Of a DNA stretch of 64,000 nucleotides, positions 1-10,200 are shown piece after piece (within the stretch, counting starts at the first letter, position 1; every line of letters begins with the position of its first letter). This DNA comes from Chitinophagaceae bacterium (lineage in GTDB: Bacteria; Bacteroidota; Bacteroidia; Chitinophagales; Chitinophagaceae). The position numbers and the translations under genes are program-made. The DNA lies in the NCBI GenBank assembly GCA_947457465.1, contig CANGWB010000003.1, positions 1 through 64,000 on the forward strand. Direction: 5' to 3'. The notes under the pieces are model-generated. The model made no database searches, was not told the DNA's origin, and saw only the letters and a list, made by a program, of their open reading frames with translations.

Positions 1-770
1 ATCGGGTAGCGGCTTTACAGCATGTTGGCGTGGATGTTATCGCACTCGATAGTGCGCATGGCCATAGTAAGGGCGTGATCGATGCCTTGAAAAACATCAA
101 GAAAAATTTCAAGAAGATAGGAGTCATCGCCGGCAATGTGGGCACCGCAGCCGGAGCGAAGGCTTTGGCGGATGCGGGCGCAGATGCGGTCAAGGTGGGA
201 ATCGGTCCGGGCTCTATCTGCACCACGCGGATCGTGGCCGGTGCCGGTATGCCGCAAATGACAGCCGTCATGGAAGCAGCCGCAGCCTTGAAAAAATCTC
301 GCACCACCTTGATCGCAGATGGTGGTATCCGCTATACGGGTGATATGGTAAAAGCCATAGCCGCCGGTGCCAATGCCGTAATGATGGGCAGCATTTTTGC
401 GGGCACGGAGGAAAGTCCGGGTGAAACCATCATCTACGAAGGAAGAAAATTCAAGGAGTACAGAGGCATGGGCTCTCTGGGCGCCATGGCCACTGGAAGC
501 AGCGACCGCTATTTTCAGGATGGCGAATCGGACGCAAAAAAATATGTACCTGAGGGGATAGAGGGCCGTGTTGCTTATAAAGGCATGTTACGGGAAGTGG
601 TATATCAGTTTGTGGGCGGATTACGTGCCGGCATGGGTTACTGCGGAGCAAAAAACATAGTTGCCTTGCAGCAAGCCAAGTTTGTGAAGATCACCAATGC
701 CGGGATGCGCGAGAGTCATGCACATGACATCGATATCACGAAAGAAGCCCCCAATTACAGCCGCCGTTAA
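1..770 (+). CDS. guaB: IMP dehydrogenase, C-terminal part (cut by window edge)
   Basis: IMP dehydrogenase oxidises IMP to XMP with NAD, the committed step of GMP synthesis in the cytoplasm. The frame is open from base 3, so the true start lies outside the window and about 256 codons of the TIM barrel are present. Visible hallmarks are the AHGHS strand near the left edge, the catalytic-cysteine loop GPGSICTTR (Cys codon at 219-221), the [11 protein letters not shown] phosphate-binding strand, the [13 protein letters not shown] loop and the SSDRYFQ flap. The end of the CBS-containing N-terminal half is not visible. guaA, the next pathway step, is 54 kb away in the same window and not linked. 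The stop codon overlaps that of the convergent SIMPL gene in a shared TTAA. Confidence 0.96.
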   Translation, partial: RVAALQHVGVDVIALDSAHGHSKGVIDALKNIKKNFKKIGVIAGNVGTAAGAKALADAGADAVKVGIGPGSICTTRIVAGAGMPQMTAVMEAAAALKKSRTTLIADGGIRYTGDMVKAIAAGANAVMMGSIFAGTEESPGETIIYEGRKFKEYRGMGSLGAMATGSSDRYFQDGESDAKKYVPEGIEGRVAYKGMLREVVYQFVGGLRAGMGYCGAKNIVALQQAKFVKITNAGMRESHAHDIDITKEAPNYSRR

Positions 771-1498
771 TCGACTGCATAGTCGACCCGGATCGTGATC
801 GAGGCCGTTTTATTCTTGGAACTGGTATTGAATGCCCCTCCGTAGGAGAAATCTTCATTGCTGTTCTGTCCGGTGATCTGAAACACCCCCATCGTAGCCT
901 TCTTAATTTTCCCCAGATCGCTACCGGAATTCTTTGCGATGGTCTCTGCACGTTCCTTCGCATCGGCGCTGGCTTTGGCCAAGAGATCGATCTTCAATTC
1001 GGATAACTTGGAATAATAATAAGACGGACTGGACGAGTTGAATTCGATTCCAGACTCAATCAGTTCGGTTGCTTCACGGGAAATCTTATCTACCTTTTCA
1101 ATTTCGCGGGAATCGACCGTGACGTTTTGGGTCAATTTATACCCGGTGAAATCCGTTCCCAATTGACGCCCTTCCCCATCGTATCGGGTATTAAATTCTT
1201 TCTCGATACCAACGGCGGAAAATACAAGCTCATTCTCTTTCACCCCTTTCCCAAGCAGATAGTTCCGAATGGCTTGCTCATCAGATTTCAATTGTGCATA
1301 TGCCGCTTTCAGATCCATCATCTTGCGACTGTAGTTTCCACTCCACACAATTTGATCACTGATAAAATCCCGCTCGGCCAAACCGGTGACCGAGATCGTT
1401 TCCTGCGCCTGGAACTTGTACTTATAGGCCCCTGCTAAGATCAAGATACCGATCAAGGCAGTCAAACAGATCACCGCGGTTTTGACATATGGTTTCAT
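767..1498 (-). CDS. SIMPL domain (DUF541) membrane-anchored protein
   Basis: Family PF04402 (SIMPL/DUF541), envelope proteins of poorly defined role, linked in some bacteria to oxidative-stress tolerance. About 243 residues from the ATG at 1498; an in-frame upstream ATG at 1534 would add 12 residues, but the downstream start puts a Lys and the hydrophobic anchor (residues about 7-24) directly at the N terminus as expected. After the anchor comes the typical [13 protein letters not shown] strand, and the C terminus ends in [13 protein letters not shown], characteristic of the fold. No lipobox is seen. It is convergent with guaB, sharing the TTAA that forms both stops, and divergent from lnt. 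Family assignment is firm; function is not known from the sequence. Confidence 0.85.
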   Translation of the reverse strand: MKPYVKTAVICLTALIGILILAGAYKYKFQAQETISVTGLAERDFISDQIVWSGNYSRKMMDLKAAYAQLKSDEQAIRNYLLGKGVKENELVFSAVGIEKEFNTRYDGEGRQLGTDFTGYKLTQNVTVDSREIEKVDKISREATELIESGIEFNSSSPSYYYSKLSELKIDLLAKASADAKERAETIAKNSGSDLGKIKKATMGVFQITGQNSNEDFSYGGAFNTSSKNKTASITIRVDYAVD

Positions 1499-1587
1499 GT
1501 AACTATATTTTAAGATAAAGCTAAGCGCCTCCATGCTTATGGAATGTTAATTTCGCCAATATTACCCTCGCTTCCAACACAACTGAT

Positions 1588-3198
1588 TTGAATCGCATTC
1601 TACCATTCCTGTTTGCCCTGCTGGGCGGTACGTTATTGTCCGTCGCCTGGCCACCACTTCCCTACACGCCGCTATTATTCATCGCGTGGATTCCCTTGCT
1701 TTGGGTGGAGAGAACCGTTCGCTCCAACGGACTATTTTTTTCGCTTCTGCTTTTACATATGCTTGTCTGGAACGGATTGACCACCTGGTGGATCTGGTAT
1801 GCCAGTGTACCCGGGGCTGTTTCAGCTATCATTGCCAATAGCCTACTGATGTGTTTGCCCTGGCTCGGGTATCGGTTCATCAAAAAGAAAAAGGGATTGG
1901 GGATCGGCTCATTGGCATTAGTGACAGGCTGGATGGCATTTGAATATATTCACCTACAAGACTGGGGGCTCAGTTGGCCCTGGCTCACCTTAGGAAACGG
2001 ACTGGCTTCCCAAACCGGCTGGATCCAATGGTATGAATATACTGGCACCAGTGGGGGAACCCTATGGATCTTAGCCGTGAACATCCTTCTATTTCTGCAA
2101 TGGCATCAACACAAAAATCCGGAAACACAAAAAATCTTTCCATACCGGTGGATCGCCCTGGCCGCTTTGGCAATACCCATTGGGATCTCACAGTGGATTG
2201 GTAACAACCTTACTGATCAATCCGATACAGAGCTGGAAGTGGCTGTCTTGCAACCCAACATAGACCCCTACGAAAAGGTCAGTAGTTACACATCCTTCGA
2301 CATACAACTACAAAACCTGATCCGTAAGAGCGAAGAGAACATAACCGAAAACACATCGCTGTTGATCTGGCCGGAAACGGCTCTCTACCGAAGCGGTGGG
2401 ATCGGTGAAAAAGATTTGAAAGAACGAGAACAACTCTACGACTCACTATGGACATTTTTGCGTCGTTATCCAAAACTTACACTGTTCACGGGCGTAGAGA
2501 GTTACGGGATCACATCGGAAAAATCACCGAACAGCATCCCGGCACCTGATTGGCTGCGGATGCCGGGTGAGGTGAAACCGCTCTTCGTTGAGTCCTATAA
2601 TGGAGCGGCTGTGCTAGACAGCAACGGAGCTGGCGCGTTCTATCACAAATCAAAATTGGTCCCTGGAGTGGAGACGCTTCCAGGCTTTCTGCAGTTCCTT
2701 TCTGCTTGGTTCGAGGAATTCGGCGGAACAGCGGGCGGATATACACCCCAGGCCGAACGCACCGTCTTGTCTACAACTAACGGATTCCGCCTGGCACCGG
2801 CGATCTGTTATGAGAGTATTTACGGAGAGCACCTCAGCCGCTACTTCAAGGATGGCGCGAACCTGCTGACCATCGTCACCAACGATGGCTGGTGGCAAAA
2901 TACCCCCGGGCACAAACAACATGCTTTGTATGCGGCACTGAGGGCCATAGAAAACAGGCGCTGGGTAGCCCGCAGCGCGAATACCGGCATCAGCGGATTC
3001 ATCAGTCCGCAGGGAAAATGGATCGACCCTCAACCCTATAAAACCGCTGCCTGCATTCGACGATCGATTCCGGTTCAGACAACAAGCAGCACTTTCTATG
3101 CCCGATTTGGCGACATACTTTCCAAGCTGGCACTGGCGTTTTATGTTGGACTATGGGCCTGGAGTCTAGTCAGCCGTGGTAGAAACCAAAATGCATAA
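1588..3198 (+). CDS. lnt: Apolipoprotein N-acyltransferase
   Basis: Transfers the third acyl chain onto the N-terminal cysteine of lipoproteins at the inner membrane. The N-terminal 200 residues hold several hydrophobic segments, followed by a nitrilase-fold periplasmic domain. The catalytic triad can be placed: Glu263 in IWPETALYR, Lys354 in FYHKSKLVP and Cys407 in APAICYES, spaced as in the E. coli enzyme. A last membrane segment sits near residue 510. The start is TTG at 1588; no ATG in frame lies upstream of the first membrane segment. At 536 residues it is of normal family length. The lipoproteins encoded elsewhere in the window (BamD, DUF4296, DUF5689) would be substrates. Confidence 0.95.
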   Translation: MNRILPFLFALLGGTLLSVAWPPLPYTPLLFIAWIPLLWVERTVRSNGLFFSLLLLHMLVWNGLTTWWIWYASVPGAVSAIIANSLLMCLPWLGYRFIKKKKGLGIGSLALVTGWMAFEYIHLQDWGLSWPWLTLGNGLASQTGWIQWYEYTGTSGGTLWILAVNILLFLQWHQHKNPETQKIFPYRWIALAALAIPIGISQWIGNNLTDQSDTELEVAVLQPNIDPYEKVSSYTSFDIQLQNLIRKSEENITENTSLLIWPETALYRSGGIGEKDLKEREQLYDSLWTFLRRYPKLTLFTGVESYGITSEKSPNSIPAPDWLRMPGEVKPLFVESYNGAAVLDSNGAGAFYHKSKLVPGVETLPGFLQFLSAWFEEFGGTAGGYTPQAERTVLSTTNGFRLAPAICYESIYGEHLSRYFKDGANLLTIVTNDGWWQNTPGHKQHALYAALRAIENRRWVARSANTGISGFISPQGKWIDPQPYKTAACIRRSIPVQTTSSTFYARFGDILSKLALAFYVGLWAWSLVSRGRNQNA

Positions 3199-3240
3199 TT
3201 TTACAGACGCTTATCCAACCAAACCGTTGGTCCGGCATCC

Positions 3241-5862
3241 ATGAAAAAACTACTCCTCACTTTTTTATTTTCACTTACGTTGATGTTTGCCGAAGCTGCT
3301 CACATCAAGGGAGGTTTTTTTTCCTACCAATATCTTGGACCTGGACAAGGCACCAACCTCCGATACAGAGTTACACTGACCGTCTATATGATTTGTGGCC
3401 CATCCACCGGTCAGCTTTCAAATCCGATAAACTTTAGCATATTCAACGCAGCAAACAATCAATTCATTCAAAATGTAAGTGTCCCCATCACCAGTCAATA
3501 CGACCTGGGGAAAGCAGCAGACGAACCTTGTATTTCAGGAGACCAAAGCGGATGCTATTACACGATCGTTGTCTATGATTTGCCGGTGATCGAATTGGCT
3601 CCTTCCGCTTCTGGTTACATATTCGCCTATCAACGCTGTTGTCGGATCGCAGGAATCAATAACATTCAAAATTCCGGTACTGTTGGAAATTCATTCTCCA
3701 TTCAGATTCCCGGAACCAACGTTTTAGCAGGAGCTGAAACAAACAGCAGTCCACGGTTTTTGGTAAATGACACGGCGATCGTTTGTGCCAACAATTTTTT
3801 TCAATATTCATTCCAGGCCTCGGATGTTAACGGAGACAGTCTTGCCTATGATCTTTGTGATGCCATCCAGGGTGGTGACCAGACAAATAACTCACCTCCC
3901 ACAGCAGCCAATCCGCCATACGCCTCAGTTCCCTATTCATTTGCTTATTCAGGGGCCTTCCCACTCGGACCAGCCGTCTCGATCAACTCACGTACCGGAC
4001 TGATCAGCGGCACTGCTCCGAGTTTAGTCGGTGAATATGTTGTTTCTGTTTGCGTACGAGAATACCGACAGGGGACATTGATCGGCACGACCCGAAAAGA
4101 ACTGCATATACGGGTCGGCGACTGCAATCCACTCAGCGCACAACTTTCCCCCCGCCCAACTACCTGCGATGGTTTTACGGTGACATTCAACAATGAAGCT
4201 ACCAATCCGTCGAATGCCGAATTTGTCTGGTCCTTTGGCCAGCCACAATTAGGAATTGCCGACACCTCTCGCTTGGCAGCACCCACGCACACCTACACAG
4301 ATACGGGCACCTTCATCGCGAAATTGCGCATATCCCTTCCGGGCGGACTCTGTGCCGATACAGCTAATCTTATTGTTCGTGTGTACCCCGGATTCTTCCC
4401 CGGCTTTCTCGTAAATGGCAGTTGTTACACGACGCCCTATCAATTCACGGATACCACACGCACTCGATACGGTGTGGTAGACAGCTGGTCTTGGAATTTC
4501 GGTGATCAATCCACCCTCGCGGATACCTCACGAAATCAAAATCCGCAATGGACCTTCCCCTCTCCTGGCCCGCGTACCGCTACGCTGGTCGTCACCAACT
4601 CAAAAGGATGTAAGGATACTACGCAAGTGAATTTCATTGTACTTGACAAGCCATTATTGAGTCTGCCCTTTCGGGATACTTTGATCTGCGTTCCGGATAC
4701 ATTGCAATTGCAAGCCAACGGAACCGGGATTTTCAATTGGCAACCCAATATCAATATCATCAACCCGAATACTCCCAATCCGCGCGTCTATCCAACCAAT
4801 ACCACCTGGTATTACGTAAACCTGACGGAGAATGGTTGCACCAATCGAGACTCCGTCCGTGTACGTGTTACACAGGGTGTTCAACTCAGCTTGAATCCCG
4901 ATTCAACGATCTGCAGAGGTGATGCGATTCAATTACAAGCAAGCGGTAATTCAACTGCCTACAGTTGGTCGCCGCCAATCGGACTTAATAACACGAACAT
5001 CCCGAATCCCATTGCCACCCCACTGGCACCGCTCACCACTTACCAAGTGATCGGCAGTATCGGAACCTGCAGAGAAATTCAGATCATCCGGATCCGAACA
5101 GTTCCTTACCCCCAAGCGAATGCCGGCAATGACCTGACACTTTGTTTCAATACATCCGGACAACTTCAGGGACAAATAACTGGAAGTTCTTTTCAATGGA
5201 GCCCGACCGCCTACCTGAATGATCCAACTCGTTTGAATCCGCTGGCCACTCCACCTCGGACCACCATGTATAAACTGATCGTATTCGATACACTGGGTTG
5301 TCCCAAGCCAGGCATCGACTCTGCGTTGGTTACTGTACAGCCCCGGATCCGCGCCAATGCCGGACGTGATACCATTGTGATCGTCGGACAACCCTTGCAA
5401 CTGAACGGTAGTGGAGGTGTCAGCTACACCTGGTCGCCAGCCATCGGACTGACCAATACTAACATCGCCAACCCCATCGGTATCTATGGCTCAAACATCG
5501 ACAGCGTACGATATAAATTGGTTGTTCGGGATGCAGCCGGCTGTGCCGACTCAGCCTACATGACCGTTCGCGTATACAGAACACCGGTGAGCATTTTTGT
5601 ACCCACCGCGTTTACACCGAACGGCGATGGACTCAATGACCTGGCTAGACCGATCAGTGTCGGCATCCGAAAGATCCATTATTTCACGATCTATAATCGT
5701 TGGGGCGAGGTCGTCTTCACCACTAACAGAGATCGGAATGGATGGAACGGTATCTACAAAGGACAGCCGCAAGGATCAGCCGTATTCGTTTGGGTAGTCA
5801 GCGCAGAAGACTATGACGGCAGAAGCTATTTTGACAAAGGAACCGTAACCCTGATTCGATAA
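3241..5862 (+). CDS. Large secreted protein, PKD/Ig-like repeats, T9SS type B sorting domain
   Basis: Signal peptide at residues 1-19 (MKKLL then a hydrophobic core ending EAA). The middle holds two PKD-like domains (about 308-380, and about 410-465 with WSWNFGDQS), then four Ig-like repeats of about 75-80 residues (roughly 474-780), each with a Trp-Ser/Gln-Pro core and a Cys near each end. Residues about 782-873 form the gliding-motility-associated C-terminal domain (CHU_C, T9SS type B), with FVPTAFTPNGDGLND, FTIYNRWGEVVF and a GxNGxYKGQ-like stretch. It is therefore expected to cross the outer membrane through SprA and stay at or leave the surface. The ligand is unknown. The SDR gene starts 8 bp after its stop, which may only reflect compact spacing. 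Confidence 0.88.
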   Translation: MKKLLLTFLFSLTLMFAEAAHIKGGFFSYQYLGPGQGTNLRYRVTLTVYMICGPSTGQLSNPINFSIFNAANNQFIQNVSVPITSQYDLGKAADEPCISGDQSGCYYTIVVYDLPVIELAPSASGYIFAYQRCCRIAGINNIQNSGTVGNSFSIQIPGTNVLAGAETNSSPRFLVNDTAIVCANNFFQYSFQASDVNGDSLAYDLCDAIQGGDQTNNSPPTAANPPYASVPYSFAYSGAFPLGPAVSINSRTGLISGTAPSLVGEYVVSVCVREYRQGTLIGTTRKELHIRVGDCNPLSAQLSPRPTTCDGFTVTFNNEATNPSNAEFVWSFGQPQLGIADTSRLAAPTHTYTDTGTFIAKLRISLPGGLCADTANLIVRVYPGFFPGFLVNGSCYTTPYQFTDTTRTRYGVVDSWSWNFGDQSTLADTSRNQNPQWTFPSPGPRTATLVVTNSKGCKDTTQVNFIVLDKPLLSLPFRDTLICVPDTLQLQANGTGIFNWQPNINIINPNTPNPRVYPTNTTWYYVNLTENGCTNRDSVRVRVTQGVQLSLNPDSTICRGDAIQLQASGNSTAYSWSPPIGLNNTNIPNPIATPLAPLTTYQVIGSIGTCREIQIIRIRTVPYPQANAGNDLTLCFNTSGQLQGQITGSSFQWSPTAYLNDPTRLNPLATPPRTTMYKLIVFDTLGCPKPGIDSALVTVQPRIRANAGRDTIVIVGQPLQLNGSGGVSYTWSPAIGLTNTNIANPIGIYGSNIDSVRYKLVVRDAAGCADSAYMTVRVYRTPVSIFVPTAFTPNGDGLNDLARPISVGIRKIHYFTIYNRWGEVVFTTNRDRNGWNGIYKGQPQGSAVFVWVVSAEDYDGRSYFDKGTVTLIR

Positions 5863-5870
5863 GGTAAATC

Positions 5871-6629
5871 ATGAATAGAACCATTTTCATTACCGGCGCC
5901 AGTGCCGGATTTGGCAAAGCCTGTGCTGAACAATTTGCAGCCAACGGCGATCGGCTCATCCTACTCGCAAGAAGAGCTGAACGATTGAAAGCACTGGCCG
6001 ATCAGTTAACGGCTGAATTCGGGACATCCACCCACCTGATCGCTGCGGATGTACGCGATCAACAGGCGATCACCACTGCCATCAACGACCTGCCGGCCGA
6101 GTGGAGCAAGATCGATGTGTTGGTGAACAATGCAGGACTGGCCCTCGGACGAGATTATTTTGAGGAAGCGGACCTAAGCGACTGGAATACCATGATCGAT
6201 ACCAACGTAAAAGGTTTTCTCTACGTCGCCCAAGCGGTTGCGAAAAAAATGTCGGCTAATAAAAAAGGACACATTCTGAATATCGGATCGATCGCGGGAA
6301 AAGAGGTTTATGAAAAAGGAAATGTTTATTGCGCAACCAAATTCGCGGTGGATGCGATCAGCAAGGCCATGCGGATCGATCTGCTCCGACACGGTATCAA
6401 AGTCACATCCATCCACCCAGGTGCTGCTGAAACTGAGTTTTCACTGGTTCGCTTCAAGGGGGATGCAGAGACAGCCAAGAAGGTCTATGATGGCTTCACC
6501 CCACTGAGTGCCCAGGATATCGCTTCGACTATATTTTATTGCGCGGGACTTCCTTCACATGTTTGCATCAACGACCTGACGATCACCTGCACCCAACAAG
6601 GATCCTCGATCCATTTTCGAAAGGACTGA
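5871..6629 (+). CDS. Short-chain dehydrogenase/reductase, YdfG-like
   Basis: Classical SDR of 252 residues with a Rossmann fold. Visible motifs are TGASAGFG (nucleotide-binding, residues 8-15), LLARRAER after beta-2 (the Arg pair suggests NADP preference), VLVNNAGLALG (about 84-92), a Ser in LNIGSIAGKE and the catalytic YCATK with Tyr153 and Lys157. The sequence resembles the NADP-dependent 3-hydroxy acid/serine dehydrogenase group typified by YdfG, whose substrates are L-allo-threonine, serine and 3-hydroxypropionate; the substrate here cannot be read from the sequence. It begins 8 bp after the large surface protein and may be cotranscribed with it, without an obvious functional link. Confidence 0.88.
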   Translation: MNRTIFITGASAGFGKACAEQFAANGDRLILLARRAERLKALADQLTAEFGTSTHLIAADVRDQQAITTAINDLPAEWSKIDVLVNNAGLALGRDYFEEADLSDWNTMIDTNVKGFLYVAQAVAKKMSANKKGHILNIGSIAGKEVYEKGNVYCATKFAVDAISKAMRIDLLRHGIKVTSIHPGAAETEFSLVRFKGDAETAKKVYDGFTPLSAQDIASTIFYCAGLPSHVCINDLTITCTQQGSSIHFRKD

Positions 6630-6747
6630 AATCACGAAACTTCCCTCGTAGTTTTCCGATAAACAGGGCTTTTTGAGGTGATTTTCCGGAGTGGATCGAC
6701 AAAAACATACCGAACGAACCTACTTTTATGTCACATCCACTCCTACC

Positions 6748-7227
6748 ATGAAAAACCTATTGATCGCCTTTGCCCTCTGCGGCACCCTGACTAGACCTGT
6801 TTGGGGACAATCGAACACTACACAACCGATCCGTAAACAAGTTGACAGCCTGAAAACGCTGTATGCCAACGACGGATTCCAACTGGTGAGAGAAACCCCT
6901 TTGCAAATGGAAAGCGAGTACGAAATTCCGATCGTATTACCATTGACCCAAGGCACCTACTATCAGTTTGTTTTTATCGGCGAGCAATCCTCTCGTCTTT
7001 ATGAAGTACGCATGTACGACTGGAAAGAAAAACAAGTCGCATTCCAACAAAAGAAATGGGGTGATGTGGACGGAAACATCATCGCTTTCTCTTACATCCC
7101 TCAATTTTCCGAATATCACATGATGCGCCCCGTACAAGTGAACAAAAAACAAAAACGCGACTTGAACGGATATGTAATGCTATTCAAAAAAAAAACGGAT
7201 GCAACGGCTGCGAATCGGCCCAAATAA
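6748..7227 (+). CDS. Small exported protein of unknown function
   Basis: I do not recognise the family. The ATG at 6748 was chosen because it places a signal peptide directly at the N terminus (MKNLLIAFALCGTL, probable cleavage after VWG before Gln); an upstream in-frame GTG at 6691 would add 19 polar residues. The mature part is about 140 residues, mainly beta-strand-like, with a conserved-looking YYQFVFIGEQSSRLYEVRMYDW stretch (positions about 70-90) resembling small periplasmic sandwich proteins, and a basic C terminus. It is followed immediately by an intrinsic terminator, so it ends its transcript. There is no sorting domain and no lipobox. Confidence 0.6.
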   Translation: MKNLLIAFALCGTLTRPVWGQSNTTQPIRKQVDSLKTLYANDGFQLVRETPLQMESEYEIPIVLPLTQGTYYQFVFIGEQSSRLYEVRMYDWKEKQVAFQQKKWGDVDGNIIAFSYIPQFSEYHMMRPVQVNKKQKRDLNGYVMLFKKKTDATAANRPK

Positions 7228-7246
7228 ATTACGGCATGAACAAGTG

Positions 7247-7272
7247 AACCCCTCCTCGGAGGGGTTTTTTAT
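7247..7272 (+). terminator. Intrinsic terminator after the small exported protein
   Basis: Eight-base-pair stem AACCCCTC / GAGGGGTT (7247-7254 with 7259-7266) around loop CTCG, running into a T tract (7265-7270). The T tract overlaps the stop codon of the convergent sprA gene at 7269. On the minus strand no T tract follows, so it acts on the plus strand only. Confidence 0.85.
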
Positions 7273-10200
7273 TGCGCCAGAGAGATCCGGACCTGTACGC
7301 CACCTCGCGTGTTCGTTATTGGGAATGAACTACTGATCTTGGGAATGTTCCTATTCTGCTCGAAATACAGTTTCAGATTTACCCGATTATTCAACACATA
7401 ATCGATCGATGGTGCCAGGCGGATAACACGCTGACCACCTGTTCCGAAAGAAGTTCCCTGATCAAGCTTACTGTTCGACGTCGCATCATCACGTAAACTG
7501 AAATCCATTCGGATGGTTACATCATTATCCAACTTCATTCCATTCTTGCCGATCTTGAGATTTTGGAAGAAAGGCAAACCTTTCTTGCGCCAGTTGAAAG
7601 CAAACGTATATTCCGTACTCTGATTTTCCGCCAATTGATAATCGATCAGACTGAGACTCAATTGCCGGCTCTTTCTCCACTCGAAACGAGTCGACACCTG
7701 GTTCGTAAAAGTCATATCCAATTCGATCAGGGGCTCAAAGGCCTCCTGTATAGTGATATTGGGCACCAGGAAATAAGGCACGAAGTTTCCGGTCAGCGTA
7801 TCGCGGAATGAAGGATATCCAACCCGAAGCGGATCGGCAAACAGCAACGCGGTATTGAAACTGTTCATGCTAAGCGAGCTTCGATATCCGTGACGGATGG
7901 AGAAATTCGTAAAGATCTTATCCAGCCCAGCGATGCGGGTTAGTCCATTGTACGTCACTTTCCAGTTCGGCAAAGGCAGAATGCTGGAGAATGGATTTGA
8001 CCGTATGCCTGGATTGCTGTTCCGGACCGATTTGATACTCAACGGATCCTTATCCGTATAGGCTGCAATGAATGCCGGGATCACCACATCCTGCGCATAC
8101 CGCCCATACCCCTTGGCATATCCGTCTGCATCCACACCCGATTGGTAGGGATTCGATGTTGCTAATTTACCGGAGATCAAACGGCGGTTCGCCTCAAATT
8201 TTTTAAAGGTCTGTGAAACCTGATTGGGATCGAATGGATCGAACAGTGTTTGAAAAGATATGTAACTCACATTGAAGGAGCCCATCGCATACGGATTCAA
8301 TCTAGCCAGTCCGGAAGAGCCGGTTGTATCCTTGTATAATTCGGAGTACTGCTTGTCAAATGTTTTATCAAGATTCAGATCGATGTTGAAATCACGGAAA
8401 GGCGTCACTTGTGCCGTTAGGTTCAATCGCTGATTATAACGCTGCTGGATCATGGCACTGACCAGTGAATCACGCGACAACAAACCTTTAGCCCCAAATC
8501 GATTGATCCAACTCGTATCGGGCTGATAACCGAATATATATCCAAAACCAGGCTGACCACTTCGGATATTCGAACCCATCAAGATGGTACTATCCATATA
8601 GCCCGGCAATGTGGTACCAAAATCTTCTGTATACTGAATACCGACACGCTTCACAGAGGTTGCCAGCTGCGCAATGAAGCGTGGTAAACCACCGACCTCC
8701 GGTAGCGGTTTCATCGAGTTTGGAATACGAGGCTTCTTGATCTTCCGCTTTTTGATCCGAACGATCTTGCCTTTTTTATTTCGGATCGTGTCATAGCGAT
8801 ACTTGGGACCATCGGTACCCGGTGTCATTTCTGCGTTCGGCTGCGGCTGACCGGTGCCGGACTCGGTACGTTCCTTATTTTTCTTGCCGCCTCCTGAGGA
8901 CTTATCACCCTTACCCCCTCCTCCTAATGAGCCTTCACCGCCAGACTGCCCTTGGCTCGCTCCCCCAGCATAAACTGCCCGGAGGAAACGAGACTTATTA
9001 TATAAATCTTCAAACTTCAATTCCCCATTCAGCGTACGCGTTTGGGTATTGCTTAACGTATTTCCCTGTGGTTTGGCCAAAAGAGATGCAGTCAGCCAGT
9101 TGTACTTGGTGTTGTAACTGGCGCGTACGGAGGTCCAGCTCAACAACGGAATCTTGTTCGTAGGCACGTTGTAGTTGACAGTTACATCCTGCGCATAATT
9201 GGTATTACGCCCACCCTTGAATAAGTTGGAACGCACCGAATCTTTTTTCGCATCCGTATCGATCCGGCCGGCCGGCTCATCGATACGGGCATTGTTGGTT
9301 GCATTAAAATCGATGGAGATCGAACGGGTCAGATTCCACTGCATAATGTAATACCGATCGAACGTGAAATACTTATTATACGTTTCCGGTACCCGATACG
9401 GACCGCCGCCTACATTACGCGGACGAGTCGCACCGAACTGCCGAAATACGTCGGCCCGGAAACTCATTTGCGATGGGGCGTAATTGAAATTGAACTCTTT
9501 CAACAAAGCCAACCAAGGTGAGTTGGATTTGATAAGCTTTCGGAAGGGCTCCACGGGTTGAACCTGAGGCGCATAACTATATCCGAGTGCACCCCGCGTG
9601 CGCCGCATCTCATCTCGTTCGATAAGCGGGTTATGACTCATGGTCTGGATATACGAATAGTTCAGATCGAAATTCGAAAGCGACCAGACCTTAGGCTTTT
9701 TACCGTCCGTCTTGATCTTCTTGACATTCGTGAAATTGAGTGTCTTGATGGTCGTTACATCCTGAGCATCGTTTCTTATTGAATCCCGCTTCTCAGCATC
9801 CGCCAAACGCAATTTTTGCTTCAGCACCAGATCGAGGTCATAAGGATCATATTCTGGCGTACTGCTGCGGTGACTGATCGCGGCATACATCGGCAATTGA
9901 ATACCCAACTTCTTCGGCAATAACTTGCCAAGCTCCAGATTCAATGAAGCGTCTACCGTGTAGACATCTTCCCGACTGCGCTCGTTGACACGTTGTTCCA
10001 AGGTGCCAAATCCTCGAGAACGAGCCGTACCGGAAAGTGAGAGCGTACCCAGATCTGCCAGGCGAATATCGGTACGGGCCAAGGCCGACCACCCACCTCT
10101 TTCATCCAACTGTTGCAATCGAAGCTCATTGAACCAAACCTCCGTGCACATGGCCTCTTGTGTTGTGTTCTCAACGCCCAACAACATTCCCCTCACTTCG

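Noticed and set aside
5871-6629. SDR as a sepiapterin-reductase-like partner of the pterin synthases
   Set aside because: It is 13 kb away from the pterin operon and resembles YdfG-type dehydrogenases more than sepiapterin reductase.
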